Positions 18,899 to 27,387 of a DNA stretch of 64,000 bases are shown piece after piece. The first letter of the stretch is position 1. Every line of letters begins with the position of its first letter. Below the pieces are notes generated by a model. That model was not told the DNA's origin. It ran no database searches and saw only the letters and a program-made list of their open reading frames with translations. This stretch comes from VFZP01 sp043755595 (GTDB lineage Bacteria; Acidobacteriota; Terriglobia; Bryobacterales; Bryobacteraceae). The stretch is taken from positions 43,965-107,964 of the forward strand of contig JAYUSQ010000059.1 in NCBI GenBank assembly GCA_043755595.1, given 5' to 3'. The translations under genes and the position numbers were made by a program.

Positions 18899-20302
18899 AT
18901 GAATCTCTCGCATCTTTTCGATCTCTCCCTGGTCGGCCGTCGCGCCACCGTCGGCTTGGAGTGGCAGGGCAGGCAATACACGTTCGGTGAAATCGATATC
19001 CGTTCGAATCGCCTCGCCCACATTCTGCTCGGCCGGGGGCTCACGGCAGGTGACCGGCTCTGCGTCTATCTCGTCAATTCGCTCGAACTGATCGACCTCT
19101 ATCTCGCCTGCGTCAAGGCCGGCATCGTCTTTGTGCCGATCAATATTCTCTACCGCGAGCGAGAGATTACGCACATCGTGGCCGACGCGGAGCCGCGCGC
19201 CGTCGTGACGATGGCGGAAGACTTTCCTGCCGTGCCAGTGCCGGTCTGGAAGCCGTCTGAACTGTCGGGTGAAGCGCTGAAGACGCGCCCGCCCACGGCG
19301 CTCGACGGCGATGCCCCTGCCGCGCTCGTCTATACGTCGGGGACCACCGGGCTCTCTAAAGGCGCGATTCTCACGCATAACAACTTTGCGGCCAACGCGA
19401 TCAATCTGAATTTCTGCTGGCAGATCTCCGAAGTGGACCGGTTCCTCCTGGCGCTTCCGCTCTTCCATGTTCATGCGCTCGGCAACGGCCTCCACTGCTG
19501 GTTGGCGTCCGGGTGCCGCATGAGGCTACTCGAACGATTCGAACATCAAAAGGCCGCGCAGGAGTTCGCTGACTTCAAGCCCACGCTCTTCTTCGGCGTG
19601 CCTACGATCTACGTGCGCCTGCTCGACACCCCGCCCGAGACTGCGCGCGCCATGGCCACGAATATGCAGCTTTTTGTTTCGGGCTCGGCGCCGCTCGCGC
19701 CCCAGGTGCTTGAGGACTTCCGCGCCTTGTTCGGCCACACCATCCTCGAACGATACGGGATGACGGAAACGCTGATGAACATTTCAAATCCCTACCTCGG
19801 CGAGCGCCGCGCCGGGACGGTCGGTTTCCCGCTACCCGGGATTTCGTGCCGAATTGTTGAAGGCGAAATCCAGCTCAAAGGGCCGAACATCTTCGCCGGC
19901 TATTGGCGCCGTCCCGACGCAACTGCCGCCGCTTTTGACGACGGCTGGTTCAAGACCGGCGATATCGGCTCGTGCTCCACTGACGGCTACTACACGCTGC
20001 AAGGCCGCCGCAGCGATCTCATTATTTCTGGCGGCTTCAACATCTACCCTCGCGAAATCGAGGAGTTCCTGCTGGAGCAACCCGGCGTAGCCGAAGCCGC
20101 AGTTGTCGGAATGCCCGATCGCGTCCGAGGCGAAGTGCCGATAGCCTACATCGTGGGTGAGTGCGATGCCGCCCTGCTGGAAGCATCGTGCCGTGCTCAG
20201 TTAGCGTCGTTCAAAGTTCCACGCGCCTTTGTGTCCGTCGCCGCCATGCCGCGCACCGCGCTCGGCAAAGTCCAAAAACACCTACTACCAAAACCGGAGT
20301 AA
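18899..20302 (+). CDS. Acyl-CoA synthetase (AMP-forming), malonyl-CoA synthetase-like
   Basis: A 467-residue cytoplasmic enzyme of the ANL family. It carries the AMP-binding loop YTSGTTGLSKGA, the motif ERYGMTET, the hinge region GWFKTGDIG and a conserved C-terminal Lys in LGKVQKHLL. These enzymes activate a carboxylic acid with ATP and join it to CoA. The stretch around VGFPLPGISCRIV and the short overall length recall malonyl-CoA/methylmalonyl-CoA synthetase (MatB), but the acid cannot be fixed from sequence alone. I chose the ATG at 18899 because the upstream extension overlaps the divergent DUF1592 gene. A DinB-like gene follows after 5 bases. Confidence 0.85.
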   Translation: MNLSHLFDLSLVGRRATVGLEWQGRQYTFGEIDIRSNRLAHILLGRGLTAGDRLCVYLVNSLELIDLYLACVKAGIVFVPINILYREREITHIVADAEPRAVVTMAEDFPAVPVPVWKPSELSGEALKTRPPTALDGDAPAALVYTSGTTGLSKGAILTHNNFAANAINLNFCWQISEVDRFLLALPLFHVHALGNGLHCWLASGCRMRLLERFEHQKAAQEFADFKPTLFFGVPTIYVRLLDTPPETARAMATNMQLFVSGSAPLAPQVLEDFRALFGHTILERYGMTETLMNISNPYLGERRAGTVGFPLPGISCRIVEGEIQLKGPNIFAGYWRRPDATAAAFDDGWFKTGDIGSCSTDGYYTLQGRRSDLIISGGFNIYPREIEEFLLEQPGVAEAAVVGMPDRVRGEVPIAYIVGECDAALLEASCRAQLASFKVPRAFVSVAAMPRTALGKVQKHLLPKPE

Positions 20303-20307
20303 CCTGC

Positions 20308-20772
20308 ATGACCACAGCTCAGGAAATTGCCGCTCTTTTTCGTCGCGACCTGCTCCGTCTGCGTGAGGAAGTGGAGGCCTTTGGCGACCAGTCGGCGTGC
20401 CTATGGACGGTCTTGCCAGGCGTGGCGAACTCAGCGGGAAATCTCGCGCTGCACATCGAAGGCAACCTCCGGGAATTCGTTGGCCGCCAGTTGGGTGGCA
20501 TTGCCTACGTACGTGATAGGCCGCTGGAGTTCTCGACGAAAGACCTTGAGCAGTCCGAACTCTCTGCCCGTATCGGTTCGCTTGAAACCATGATTCCAGG
20601 CGTGATCTCAGGTCTGACCGAAGAGTCGCTCGCGGCCACCTACCCTGAGAATGTACTCCGCGAACCACTCAGCACTCGCCACTTTCTCATTCACCTGCAT
20701 GGCCATCTGACCTACCATCTCGGCCAGATCGACTACCTGCGGCGAATCATTCTGGGCATCAATGCTTTGTAG
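20308..20772 (+). CDS. DinB-like (DUF1572) four-helix bundle protein
   Basis: A 154-residue protein with the DinB/YfiT pattern: a first helix, then LALHIEGNLREFVGRQLGG, and a final helix pair with HLTYHLGQIDYLRR. The spaced His residues are the family's metal ligands. DinB-like proteins are small metal-binding bundles, several acting as thiol transferases, most without known function. The ATG at 20308 lies five bases after the stop of the acyl-CoA synthetase gene, so the two are probably co-transcribed. The 3' end overlaps the convergent serine hydrolase gene by 14 bases. Confidence 0.8.
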   Translation: MTTAQEIAALFRRDLLRLREEVEAFGDQSACLWTVLPGVANSAGNLALHIEGNLREFVGRQLGGIAYVRDRPLEFSTKDLEQSELSARIGSLETMIPGVISGLTEESLAATYPENVLREPLSTRHFLIHLHGHLTYHLGQIDYLRRIILGINAL

Positions 20773-21916
20773 CGCTCAACGCCGCCAATAACTTCTGTAA
20801 GAAACTATCGATCGAATCGTTGTCGATCCAGCGCACCACCGCCACGAGATCGTTCTCCGGGTCGCAATAAATCATGTTTGTGCCATTGCCAATATGTGCG
20901 TAACTCGATGCCGGCGCGCTGGGCCAGAGCTTCTTATCCGTATTGAGATACCAATTCATGAAGCCATACGTCCGCTGCACTGGCGTCGGTGTGCGGGCGA
21001 GTTTCACCCACTCCTCCGATAGCAGTTGGCGCCCGCCCCACTTGCCGTTGCGAAGCGTAAGCAACCCAAAGCGGGCGTGATCGCGCGCGCTGATCCATAA
21101 GCCACCGCCGAAGTGCGCTCCGCCCGCCACCGACTGCATCATGACTCCGTCGACATTCACCCACGAATTATCGTAGCCATACCAGCGCCACGTATTCGAC
21201 GCGCCGATTGGATCCATGATGCGCTCCTTCAAGACCTGAGGCAGCGGCTTGCGCCAAACCTGTAACGCCGAAAAGGCGAGTAAGTTGACGCGTGTGTCGT
21301 TGTACTTGTAAGTCGTGCCGGGCTCGGCATGTTTGCGCATGCGATATTCGTTAAGCGCCGCATTCCCCGCCGGCGGACGGTCCGACCAATCCGGTTTTCC
21401 CCAGAGCGTGCCTTCCCAGTCGCTCGTCTGTCTGAGTAAGTGATCCCAAGTGATCTTAGCGTTCAGCCCCGAGTCGAATTCGCCATTGGTAACGTAACGG
21501 CTGACCGGGTCATGGATAGATTTGACCAAGCCCTGATCCACCGCCAACCCTACCGTCGTCGACAGATAGCTCTTGGTCGCGCTGAAAGTCATGTCGACTC
21601 GCCATGGTTCTCCCCATTCCGCGACCAGATAACCACCGCGCAGAATCACTCCGGTCATTTCGCCGCGCGGCTTGTATGGCCCCAGCGGAACGCCATAAGC
21701 CTCACGGCCGAAGGAGAGGTCGTGATTTAGACGCAGGTCGCGCGGAGCTTTATTTTCATGAGCCTTGGCGAAGGCGATCGCTGCCTCCAGCGAGGGCGCA
21801 TCAAATCCCGCCTGCTCTGGCGTACGGCGTTGCCAATCGTCATGCGGGCCGGGATAATACGGTTGCGCCAGCAGAGCGGCGGCAAAAAACGGACTAAGGA
21901 AGAGCGCAAGTCGCAC
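20759..21916 (-). CDS. Secreted serine hydrolase, beta-lactamase family
   Basis: A 385-residue protein with a signal peptide (about 1-17) and the acylation motif S112-A-T-K115; a Tyr-Lys-Tyr-Asn-Asp stretch supplies the second motif. A His-Ile-Gly-Asn-Gly near the C-terminus stands where the family has its third (Lys/His-x-Gly) motif. Substrate unknown; many such proteins are esterases or peptidases. The start is the GTG at 21916, with TAGCAT ending six bases upstream and no Shine-Dalgarno, suggesting a leaderless message. It is a distant paralog of the gene at 1106-2350. Confidence 0.8.
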   Translation of the reverse strand: MRLALFLSPFFAAALLAQPYYPGPHDDWQRRTPEQAGFDAPSLEAAIAFAKAHENKAPRDLRLNHDLSFGREAYGVPLGPYKPRGEMTGVILRGGYLVAEWGEPWRVDMTFSATKSYLSTTVGLAVDQGLVKSIHDPVSRYVTNGEFDSGLNAKITWDHLLRQTSDWEGTLWGKPDWSDRPPAGNAALNEYRMRKHAEPGTTYKYNDTRVNLLAFSALQVWRKPLPQVLKERIMDPIGASNTWRWYGYDNSWVNVDGVMMQSVAGGAHFGGGLWISARDHARFGLLTLRNGKWGGRQLLSEEWVKLARTPTPVQRTYGFMNWYLNTDKKLWPSAPASSYAHIGNGTNMIYCDPENDLVAVVRWIDNDSIDSFLQKLLAALSATKH

Positions 21917-21922
21917 CCGTAG

Positions 21923-21928
21923 ATGCTA
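21923..21928 (-). promoter_or_regulatory. -10-like element of a probable leaderless promoter
   Basis: On the minus strand TAGCAT is followed by six bases and then the GTG start of the serine hydrolase gene at 21916. No Shine-Dalgarno is seen. Confidence 0.35.
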
Positions 21929-21936
21929 TCAAAAGC

Positions 21937-22947
21937 TCAGCGCCTGTGAAGGCGCACCAGCGTCTTGTCCAAGCTCGCGATATTCGGCCTGCCACACATA
22001 GCCATCGCGCGTGCCATTTCCGATTGCAATAGCTCGATCGCCTGTTGGACGCCCGGCGCGCCATAGGCCGCCAGTCCCCACAGCACCGGCCGAGTTACAA
22101 CTACCGCCCGTGCGCCCAGCGCAATCGCCTTCAGAACATCGCTGCCCCGGCGGAATCCACCGTCAATCAGGATTGGCGCGCGTCCACCAACGGCGTCGAC
22201 AATCGCTGGAAGCACATCAAGTGTTGATGCCATCCCGGAAACCGCCGGTCCGCCGCGATAGTTAGAAACGACAATTCCCTGAATCCCGCGCTCGACAGCG
22301 GCCTTCGCCTCAGCCGGATTCATCACGCCCTTCAACAAAAACGGAACGGAGAGTCCCTTGCGTAACTGATCCACCATCGCCCAATCGCCGCCGGTGAGCG
22401 CCACGGCTTTGCAGCCGCTGTTGACTGCTTCGTCGATCTTACCCCGCACCGCGCTAATGTCGGCGCCTGGGAATACCTGATACCAGAAGCCGGCAGCTTC
22501 GGGTGCAATCTTGGCCAACGCGACACTCGATCGTTCGCTGACAATCATGATCGCCTTCGCAGCCGCCGCGCCGCGCGCCATGGCCGATTCAGCCTCCGGA
22601 TGAAACCGCTGCATCCCTTCAGCCGGCCCCGCTAGGATCGGCGCGAACAGCTTCTGCCCGAATAGATCGACACTCAAATCGAGACCCGTAGTGTCGACCA
22701 TCACACGCGGCCGAAACGTCATCCGGTCAAACGCCGCGCGATCGCCGGAACCCGCATCGTCGATCGCCGCAAACGTGAAGCTATCTAGTTTCCGCCGCGC
22801 CATCGCCGCCATCTCGAACGTGTTGACCAGTTCGTTGGCGGGAGGAATTCGCCCAGCCGGTTCGCCGATCGGTTGCTGTGCCACCGCGATGCCCGGACTC
22901 ATGCCGATCAACGCCGCCGCGCCCCGCCTCGTCATCGTTGCGCTCAC
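21937..22947 (-). CDS. FMN-dependent alpha-hydroxy-acid dehydrogenase paralog lacking the active-site His
   Basis: A 336-residue protein of the glycolate oxidase/lactate dehydrogenase TIM-barrel family, with a twin-arginine-like start (TRRGAAALIG). The FMN-contact Lys (LLKGV, K206) and the phosphate-binding end (DGGFRRGSDVLKAIALGA) are kept. The active-site motif that normally reads SNHGGR is SNYRGG here, with Tyr230 in place of the catalytic His. Without that base, hydride abstraction from an alpha-hydroxy acid should fail. It is about 55 residues shorter than its neighbour and lacks part of the N-terminus. It overlaps the upstream paralog by four bases (GTGA), so they are made together and may form mixed oligomers. 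Confidence 0.8.
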   Translation of the reverse strand: MSATMTRRGAAALIGMSPGIAVAQQPIGEPAGRIPPANELVNTFEMAAMARRKLDSFTFAAIDDAGSGDRAAFDRMTFRPRVMVDTTGLDLSVDLFGQKLFAPILAGPAEGMQRFHPEAESAMARGAAAAKAIMIVSERSSVALAKIAPEAAGFWYQVFPGADISAVRGKIDEAVNSGCKAVALTGGDWAMVDQLRKGLSVPFLLKGVMNPAEAKAAVERGIQGIVVSNYRGGPAVSGMASTLDVLPAIVDAVGGRAPILIDGGFRRGSDVLKAIALGARAVVVTRPVLWGLAAYGAPGVQQAIELLQSEMARAMAMCGRPNIASLDKTLVRLHRR

Positions 22948-24116
22948 GGAAAATCCGTTCTCACCAGACTGCGATTGATCGACGCGATCGTCGTGCGCCC
23001 GGTGGCAGCCATCGCCTGCATGAACTCGGCCTGCATGATCTCCAGAACTTTCTGCACACCCGGAGTTCCATACGCGCCCAAACCCCAGCGCGGAATACGG
23101 CCCAGGCAGACCGCGCTTGCTCCCAACGCCAAAGCCTTCAGCACATCGCTTCCGCGCCGGATCCCGCTGTCAAAAAGCACCGGCACGCGCCCGCGCACCG
23201 CGTCCACGATTTCCGGCAGCACTTCAAGTGACGACGGTCCATAGTCGAGTGAACGGCCGCCGTGATTCGAAACATACACGGCATCGATGCCATGTTCCAA
23301 ACAAATCAGGGCATCCTCGGGTGTCAGAATTCCTTTGGCCACCATCGGAACTTTCACCAGCGGACGGATCTGATCGAAGAACTTCCACTCGTACCACAAC
23401 CGGTTTTCATCGACGCGGTATGGATTGCGGGCGGCCCCGCGTGCGCCTGGGCCGCCGGCTCTCCGGAGCGGCGTCGCGTTGCGCCCGTGCAGAGCGCGCT
23501 CATACACCGAGGCCTGCTGATCGATCGTCACCACCACGGCGCGCGCGCCAGCCGTCTGTACCCGGTCCAGCACTTCCCGATTGGCTTCAAACTCCGCCTT
23601 CGGATAGAGCTGGAACCACAACGGTCCCTTGGCGGCCGTGGCAATCTTCTCAAATGGCAGGCTGGAGACGTTGCTGACGATCATCGGCGTCTGGGCGGCT
23701 GTGGCGCCCTGATAAGTCGCGATCTCGCCCTCGGGGTGGAGTTGCAGGTGTGCCGCCGTGGGCGACAACATAATCGGGAAAGCCGATGGAGTTCCTAAAA
23801 TCGTCGTCGACGTCACCGGCGCGGCACTTGCCGCTAACGCGTCGGGGACAAGTTTAACCCAATCGAATGCTTCGCGGTTCCGGCGTAGCGTGAATTCGCT
23901 GCCTTCACCATAGGCCGTATAGTCGTAGCCCGAGCGCGGTAGCTTTGCGTGAGCGACAGCCTCGAAGTCGAGGCCGGTCAGTAACTCTTCCAGCTTGGGT
24001 ATGCGGCTGTGATCGCGAAACGGATCCTGCTGAAAGGCCAGGAGCGGGGAACCGGCGATGAAACCGGCCATGGCTCGAATCGCTTCGCGCCGCTCCAGAA
24101 CACGACTATTACGCAT
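22944..24116 (-). CDS. FMN-dependent alpha-hydroxy-acid dehydrogenase (lactate/glycolate oxidase family)
   Basis: A 390-residue flavoenzyme that would oxidise a 2-hydroxy acid such as lactate to the keto acid. The full barrel is present: GYDYTAYG near residue 65, the substrate loop, WFQLYPK, the catalytic Lys in VAKGIL, the active-site SNHGGRSLD and the FMN phosphate region DSGIRRGSDVLKALALGA. A hydrophobic stretch near the N-terminus preceded by RR suggests twin-arginine export. The start is ATG 24116 (or the adjacent GTG 24119); TAAGAT ends six bases before the ATG. The degenerate paralog follows at once. A lactate permease gene lies about 7 kb away at 30972-32582. Confidence 0.88.
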   Translation of the reverse strand: MRNSRVLERREAIRAMAGFIAGSPLLAFQQDPFRDHSRIPKLEELLTGLDFEAVAHAKLPRSGYDYTAYGEGSEFTLRRNREAFDWVKLVPDALAASAAPVTSTTILGTPSAFPIMLSPTAAHLQLHPEGEIATYQGATAAQTPMIVSNVSSLPFEKIATAAKGPLWFQLYPKAEFEANREVLDRVQTAGARAVVVTIDQQASVYERALHGRNATPLRRAGGPGARGAARNPYRVDENRLWYEWKFFDQIRPLVKVPMVAKGILTPEDALICLEHGIDAVYVSNHGGRSLDYGPSSLEVLPEIVDAVRGRVPVLFDSGIRRGSDVLKALALGASAVCLGRIPRWGLGAYGTPGVQKVLEIMQAEFMQAMAATGRTTIASINRSLVRTDFP

Positions 24117-24122
24117 CACAAT

Positions 24123-24128
24123 ATCTTA
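24123..24128 (-). promoter_or_regulatory. -10-like element of a probable leaderless promoter
   Basis: TAAGAT on the minus strand is followed by six bases and the ATG at 24116. There is no Shine-Dalgarno. Confidence 0.4.
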
Positions 24129-24153
24129 CTCGCCAAGCCGGCCCTTCACCGGC

Positions 24154-24771
24154 CTACGGTATGATCGTGGCCTTCTTGACGTAGTCCATGTTAGGAAACT
24201 CAGCCTTTAGGTAAGCATTGCCTTCGGCGGTGATCCGCGCTTGATCGGGCCGCTGCTCATACTCGGCGTTGATTGCCATCACTGCGCTCATGCCATCGGT
24301 AACACGCCCGAACGGCGTGAAACCTTGTGCGTCCAGCCGGCTGTTGTCGCCGAAGTTAATGAAGATCTGGCCCGTGCGCGTGCGCGGTCCCGCCGTCGCG
24401 AAAGTAACCGTGCCCGGCGTGTTCGAAACTCCTTGCGGATCGTCGTCGATGTTGCGCTTCCACTTTGTCGTCATCGCTGGATCGGCCGCCAAGCCAAACT
24501 GCACGACGAATCCCGGCACGACCCGAAAGAAGCGGGCTTCGTTGTAGAAGCCTGCCGTCACCAACTCATGGAAACGGTCCGCTCCCAGCGGCGCCCATCC
24601 CCGCACCACATCCACCGTGAAATTGCCTTTTGACGATTCAAACTGCACGCGAAAGCGGTCAGGCCCCTTCGCCGGTGTGACGATTCCTCCGGCCGCCTCA
24701 TCTTCGCCGCTACCAGAGCGATTGCAGCCGGTCAACCCGGCCAGGAGTGTCAAAACAAAAATGAATCGCAT
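24154..24771 (-). CDS. Lipoprotein peptidyl-prolyl cis-trans isomerase (cyclophilin)
   Basis: A 205-residue protein with a lipoprotein signal (LLAGLTGC), so the mature protein is lipid-anchored on the periplasmic side. The cyclophilin core is clear: FYNEARFFRVVPGFVVQFG holds the catalytic Arg and Phe, and GQIFINFGDNSRLDAQGFTPFGRVTDGM gives the second half. It would speed proline isomerisation during folding of exported proteins. The ATG at 24771 is preferred over an upstream TTG because GAGGACG lies in the right place for ribosome binding. It follows the methyltransferase gene closely (27 bases) on the same strand. Confidence 0.88.
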   Translation of the reverse strand: MRFIFVLTLLAGLTGCNRSGSGEDEAAGGIVTPAKGPDRFRVQFESSKGNFTVDVVRGWAPLGADRFHELVTAGFYNEARFFRVVPGFVVQFGLAADPAMTTKWKRNIDDDPQGVSNTPGTVTFATAGPRTRTGQIFINFGDNSRLDAQGFTPFGRVTDGMSAVMAINAEYEQRPDQARITAEGNAYLKAEFPNMDYVKKATIIP

Positions 24772-24798
24772 TGTCGTCGTCCTCAAAGAGTAATTATC

Positions 24799-25419
24799 TC
24801 AATCCGCCGGCTGCAGTTCCAATAAGAATTCCACCAGCAGCGGGAAGTCCGGTCCGCGCTTCAACGTCCTAAGCGTCGCAGGCGCGCCAATATCGCATGG
24901 ACGCCATTCGCATCCGCACCGCTCTCCCCCATCTTCGAAATGCGCCGCCACACCGCTGAGCGACAAGAACGGGTGAATTTCGAAGATCGCAATCCGCCCA
25001 CCGGGAACAGGCACGTGCGGTGCTTGGCTCAGCGGCGTAATCAGGCCGCACACGTGTTCCAGCGTCAGAGAGAAAAGCGCGAGATCAGCCACCGTTGCCT
25101 TCACGCCTGGAATCGGTTCCGTCATGTCTTGGCGAAAAAGTTCCGCTTCAGGGCGCCGCCGTCGTGCGATCGTCGGCATACCCTCCGGCAATTCGCAACC
25201 CGCCACCGATGCCGCACCCAGCGATATTAACCGCGCGAGATTCCGCCCCGTGCCGCAACCAAACTCAAACACCCTGGCGCCGGTTAGATCGCTCATGCTG
25301 CGCGAAATCGCTGGCGACGCCATGAACACCATCGGATTGTCGTAGCTGTCATAGGAAGCCGCCCACCGGTCATACGCGCCTTCGACCGGCAGGAAAGTTG
25401 TTTTAGCCTCGCCGCTCAT
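24799..25419 (-). CDS. Class I SAM-dependent methyltransferase, possibly with an internal deletion
   Basis: A 206-residue protein with the methyltransferase motif I FEFGCGTGRN near residue 52 and the usual Rossmann-like order after it. Between HFEDGGER and CEWRPCDIG the protein jumps directly; relatives I recall have about 25-30 more residues here, and a neighbouring frame at that point reads VRM, as expected before the missing part. This hints at an internal deletion that happened to keep the frame. The substrate is unknown. The ATG lies three bases after the stop of the S66 peptidase gene, so the two are coupled. Confidence 0.7.
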   Translation of the reverse strand: MSGEAKTTFLPVEGAYDRWAASYDSYDNPMVFMASPAISRSMSDLTGARVFEFGCGTGRNLARLISLGAASVAGCELPEGMPTIARRRRPEAELFRQDMTEPIPGVKATVADLALFSLTLEHVCGLITPLSQAPHVPVPGGRIAIFEIHPFLSLSGVAAHFEDGGERCGCEWRPCDIGAPATLRTLKRGPDFPLLVEFLLELQPAD

Positions 25420-25422
25420 CCG

Positions 25423-26487
25423 CTACGCCGTGACGCCGGATTCTTCGATCGTCAGTTGACCCTTGTCCGCATCGAGCGTGGCGCGCACGCCCATAGGCAA
25501 CGTCGCCTGATCGGCCGTGTGGCCAATCGTTAGGCCGGCCAACACCGGAACTTTCAGCCGAGCCAGCAGATTGTCGACGGTCTCCCCCAAGGTGAATGGC
25601 GAAGCGGAAGATGCGCGGCACGTTCCCGGACCACAGTCGTTACACTCGCCCCAGATCACACCCGCCGCCTGTTCGAACTTGCCCGCGAGATGAAGCTGCA
25701 TCAACATGCGGTCGATCGAATAGGTGTCCTCGCCCACATCTTCGAGGAAAAGAATTTTGCCGTGCGTGTCGATCTCGTACGGCGTTCCCATCGTGTGCGC
25801 CACCAGCGTGAGATTCCCTCCCACCAACGCGCCCTTCGCAACGCCCGGTCTCACCGTGCGCAGCCGATGCTGGGGGCGCAGCAAGTTCGCCTCCGCCGGG
25901 TTAGCCACGACACCGATCGGTTTTGTTTCAAACAAAGCTTTTCGATAATGTGACTGCGAGTAGCCGGTAAACGCCGACAGCATCATCGGGCCGTGAAACG
26001 TTACCAACCCGGCGAGCTTATGGAATGCCAAGTGCATGGCCGTGATATCGCTGTAGCCCGTGAAAACTTTCGGATGGCGCCGGATCAGCGCATAGTCGAT
26101 CCGGTCTAGTATCTGCATCGTGCCGTAGCCGCCGCCCAGCGGAAAAACAGCTCTTACTTCAGGATCGGAGAAAGCGTCGTGCAGGTCGGCCACCCGCTCG
26201 TCGATCGACGGTGCAAAGGCTGCCGTTCGCTTGCCCAGATAGCGTCCAGCCTTGAGCTTCAGCCCAAAATATTCGATCGTCGGCTTGACCATCGCCAACC
26301 GGTCGGGGTCCGGCACCGGAGTCGACGGCATGATCACCGCCACCGTATCGCCCGCCCGTAAAGCGCGTGGCTTGACTAACCCTGGCGACGCCGGTGCGTC
26401 CTGCGCACTCGCCGCCATCGCCGCTCCAGCCAACCCGGCCAAGCCTCGCCGCGAGATAGTGTAGGGATGCTTGGGATTTTGGTTCAC
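25423..26487 (-). CDS. LD-carboxypeptidase, S66 family (LdcA/MccF-like), exported
   Basis: A 354-residue serine peptidase. Family marks are the GGGYGT loop, the nucleophile in GYSD (about residue 130), the GGNL turn, LEDVGEDTYSIDRML, and the C-terminal GHTADQATLPMG that carries the catalytic His. S66 enzymes cut L,D bonds, most often in muropeptides during cell-wall recycling. An SRRGLAGLAG stretch followed by a hydrophobic run points to twin-arginine export. The frame is open further upstream, but a conserved-looking plus-strand gene (26467-26736) occupies that DNA, so I place the start at the GTG at 26487; the two genes then overlap head to head by 21 bases. Confidence 0.82.
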   Translation of the reverse strand: MNQNPKHPYTISRRGLAGLAGAAMAASAQDAPASPGLVKPRALRAGDTVAVIMPSTPVPDPDRLAMVKPTIEYFGLKLKAGRYLGKRTAAFAPSIDERVADLHDAFSDPEVRAVFPLGGGYGTMQILDRIDYALIRRHPKVFTGYSDITAMHLAFHKLAGLVTFHGPMMLSAFTGYSQSHYRKALFETKPIGVVANPAEANLLRPQHRLRTVRPGVAKGALVGGNLTLVAHTMGTPYEIDTHGKILFLEDVGEDTYSIDRMLMQLHLAGKFEQAAGVIWGECNDCGPGTCRASSASPFTLGETVDNLLARLKVPVLAGLTIGHTADQATLPMGVRATLDADKGQLTIEESGVTA

Positions 26488-26736
26488 GGGGATAATCACT
26501 TCATTGTAGAAGGCCCGGGCGCGCCGGATCTTGCCACGGCCCGCCGCTTGGCCTGGCGTTGGGAAGTGCCTCAACTCGGCGGCGCAGCGCTTGAGCCGAT
26601 CGAATGGAGGATCGTCACCAAAGCGTTCCGTGAAAATCTCGAATGGGCGGTCGTCTTGCCGGGTGACAACCCCGTCACTCTCGCCGTACAACAACTCTTG
26701 AATGAACTAGCGGCCCGAGGCGTAGAGCTACGGTGA
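26467..26736 (+). CDS. Small uncharacterised protein
   Basis: An 89-residue protein beginning MLGILVHGDNHFIVEGP and ending in a helix LNELAARGVELR, with FRENLEWAVVLPG in the middle. I recall similar short proteins in Solibacter-type genomes but no function. It has no signal peptide or membrane segment. The ATG at 26467 has AGGG directly before it. Its 5' end overlaps the divergent S66 peptidase gene by 21 bases, so one of the two starts may lie further in, or the genes share a bidirectional control region inside coding sequence. Confidence 0.6.
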   Translation: MLGILVHGDNHFIVEGPGAPDLATARRLAWRWEVPQLGGAALEPIEWRIVTKAFRENLEWAVVLPGDNPVTLAVQQLLNELAARGVELR

Positions 26737-26749
26737 CCGCCAACCAGGG

Positions 26750-27166
26750 CTATCGTCTGTCCGCGCCGCCGATAGGCACGATCTCCAGCCCATCCACCGC
26801 GGCAAAATCTCCGTAGTCGGCCGTAATGAGCGGAATGTCCCACTGAAGAGCGGTGGCCGCAATCCAGACATCGGCGGTCTGGATCGGCCTGCCCTTGCGC
26901 CTGCATCCGTCCTTCACCCGAACCCAAAACTCGCAGGTCTCTTCGTCCGGGTGCAATGTGGTGTACTGCGTCAAATGTTTGACCAACTCCGCGCGGCGAG
27001 CCAATCCCCAATTGTTGACCGCCGGCCAAAGGAGTAACTCGGCCCGCGTCATGAAGGCGATCGCCAGGTGCTGCCCGATTACGGCCTGAAGGCACTCGGC
27101 CCAAAGAGCTTGTTTTGGATTGAGGAGGATCGAAGCGACGTTCGTGTCGACAACAACGATATTCAC
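26750..27166 (-). CDS. PIN-domain toxin (VapC-like)
   Basis: A 138-residue PIN ribonuclease domain. The first acidic strand reads VVVDTNVAS, a Glu follows in the central helix (RAELLLW), and the last acidic pair is in TADVWIAATAL and ITADYGDF. These four acidic positions bind the metal ions for RNA cutting. The GTG start overlaps the stop of the upstream antitoxin gene (GTGA, 27163-27166), the usual VapBC arrangement with the antitoxin first. No lesion is seen. Confidence 0.88.
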   Translation of the reverse strand: MNIVVVDTNVASILLNPKQALWAECLQAVIGQHLAIAFMTRAELLLWPAVNNWGLARRAELVKHLTQYTTLHPDEETCEFWVRVKDGCRRKGRPIQTADVWIAATALQWDIPLITADYGDFAAVDGLEIVPIGGADRR

Positions 27167-27369
27167 GGCGTCCGATACTGGCGGCTCGGCTTCGGCGGGG
27201 CTCCCTCATTTCGAAGTTCGCGAATCATTCGATTGAAGTCGTCCACTTCCTTTGGATCGAATTCCTCGCCCCTCGTGAAGTCTGCAGCCGTGACCGGCGG
27301 CTTAAGCCCCGGAATCGGAGTCTTCCGCTTGCGCTCAGGAAGATTGTGCGGATCGAGGAAAGTCGCCAT
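27163..27369 (-). CDS. Antitoxin of the PIN toxin pair
   Basis: A 68-residue, charged protein encoded directly before the PIN toxin gene, with which it overlaps by four bases. It has no recognisable ribbon-helix-helix or AbrB fold; the C-terminal half (DDFNRMIRELRNEG) is a likely helix that could wrap the toxin. The antitoxin role is inferred from position and size. TAAAAT ends six bases before the ATG at 27369, as at other unit starts here, although GAGGGT in between could also act as a very close ribosome site. Confidence 0.7.
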   Translation of the reverse strand: MATFLDPHNLPERKRKTPIPGLKPPVTAADFTRGEEFDPKEVDDFNRMIRELRNEGAPPKPSRQYRTP

Positions 27370-27375
27370 ACCCTC

Positions 27376-27381
27376 ATTTTA
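27376..27381 (-). promoter_or_regulatory. -10-like element before the antitoxin gene
   Basis: TAAAAT on the minus strand, then six bases (GAGGGT), then ATG at 27369. Confidence 0.4.
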
Positions 27382-27387
27382 TCATCG

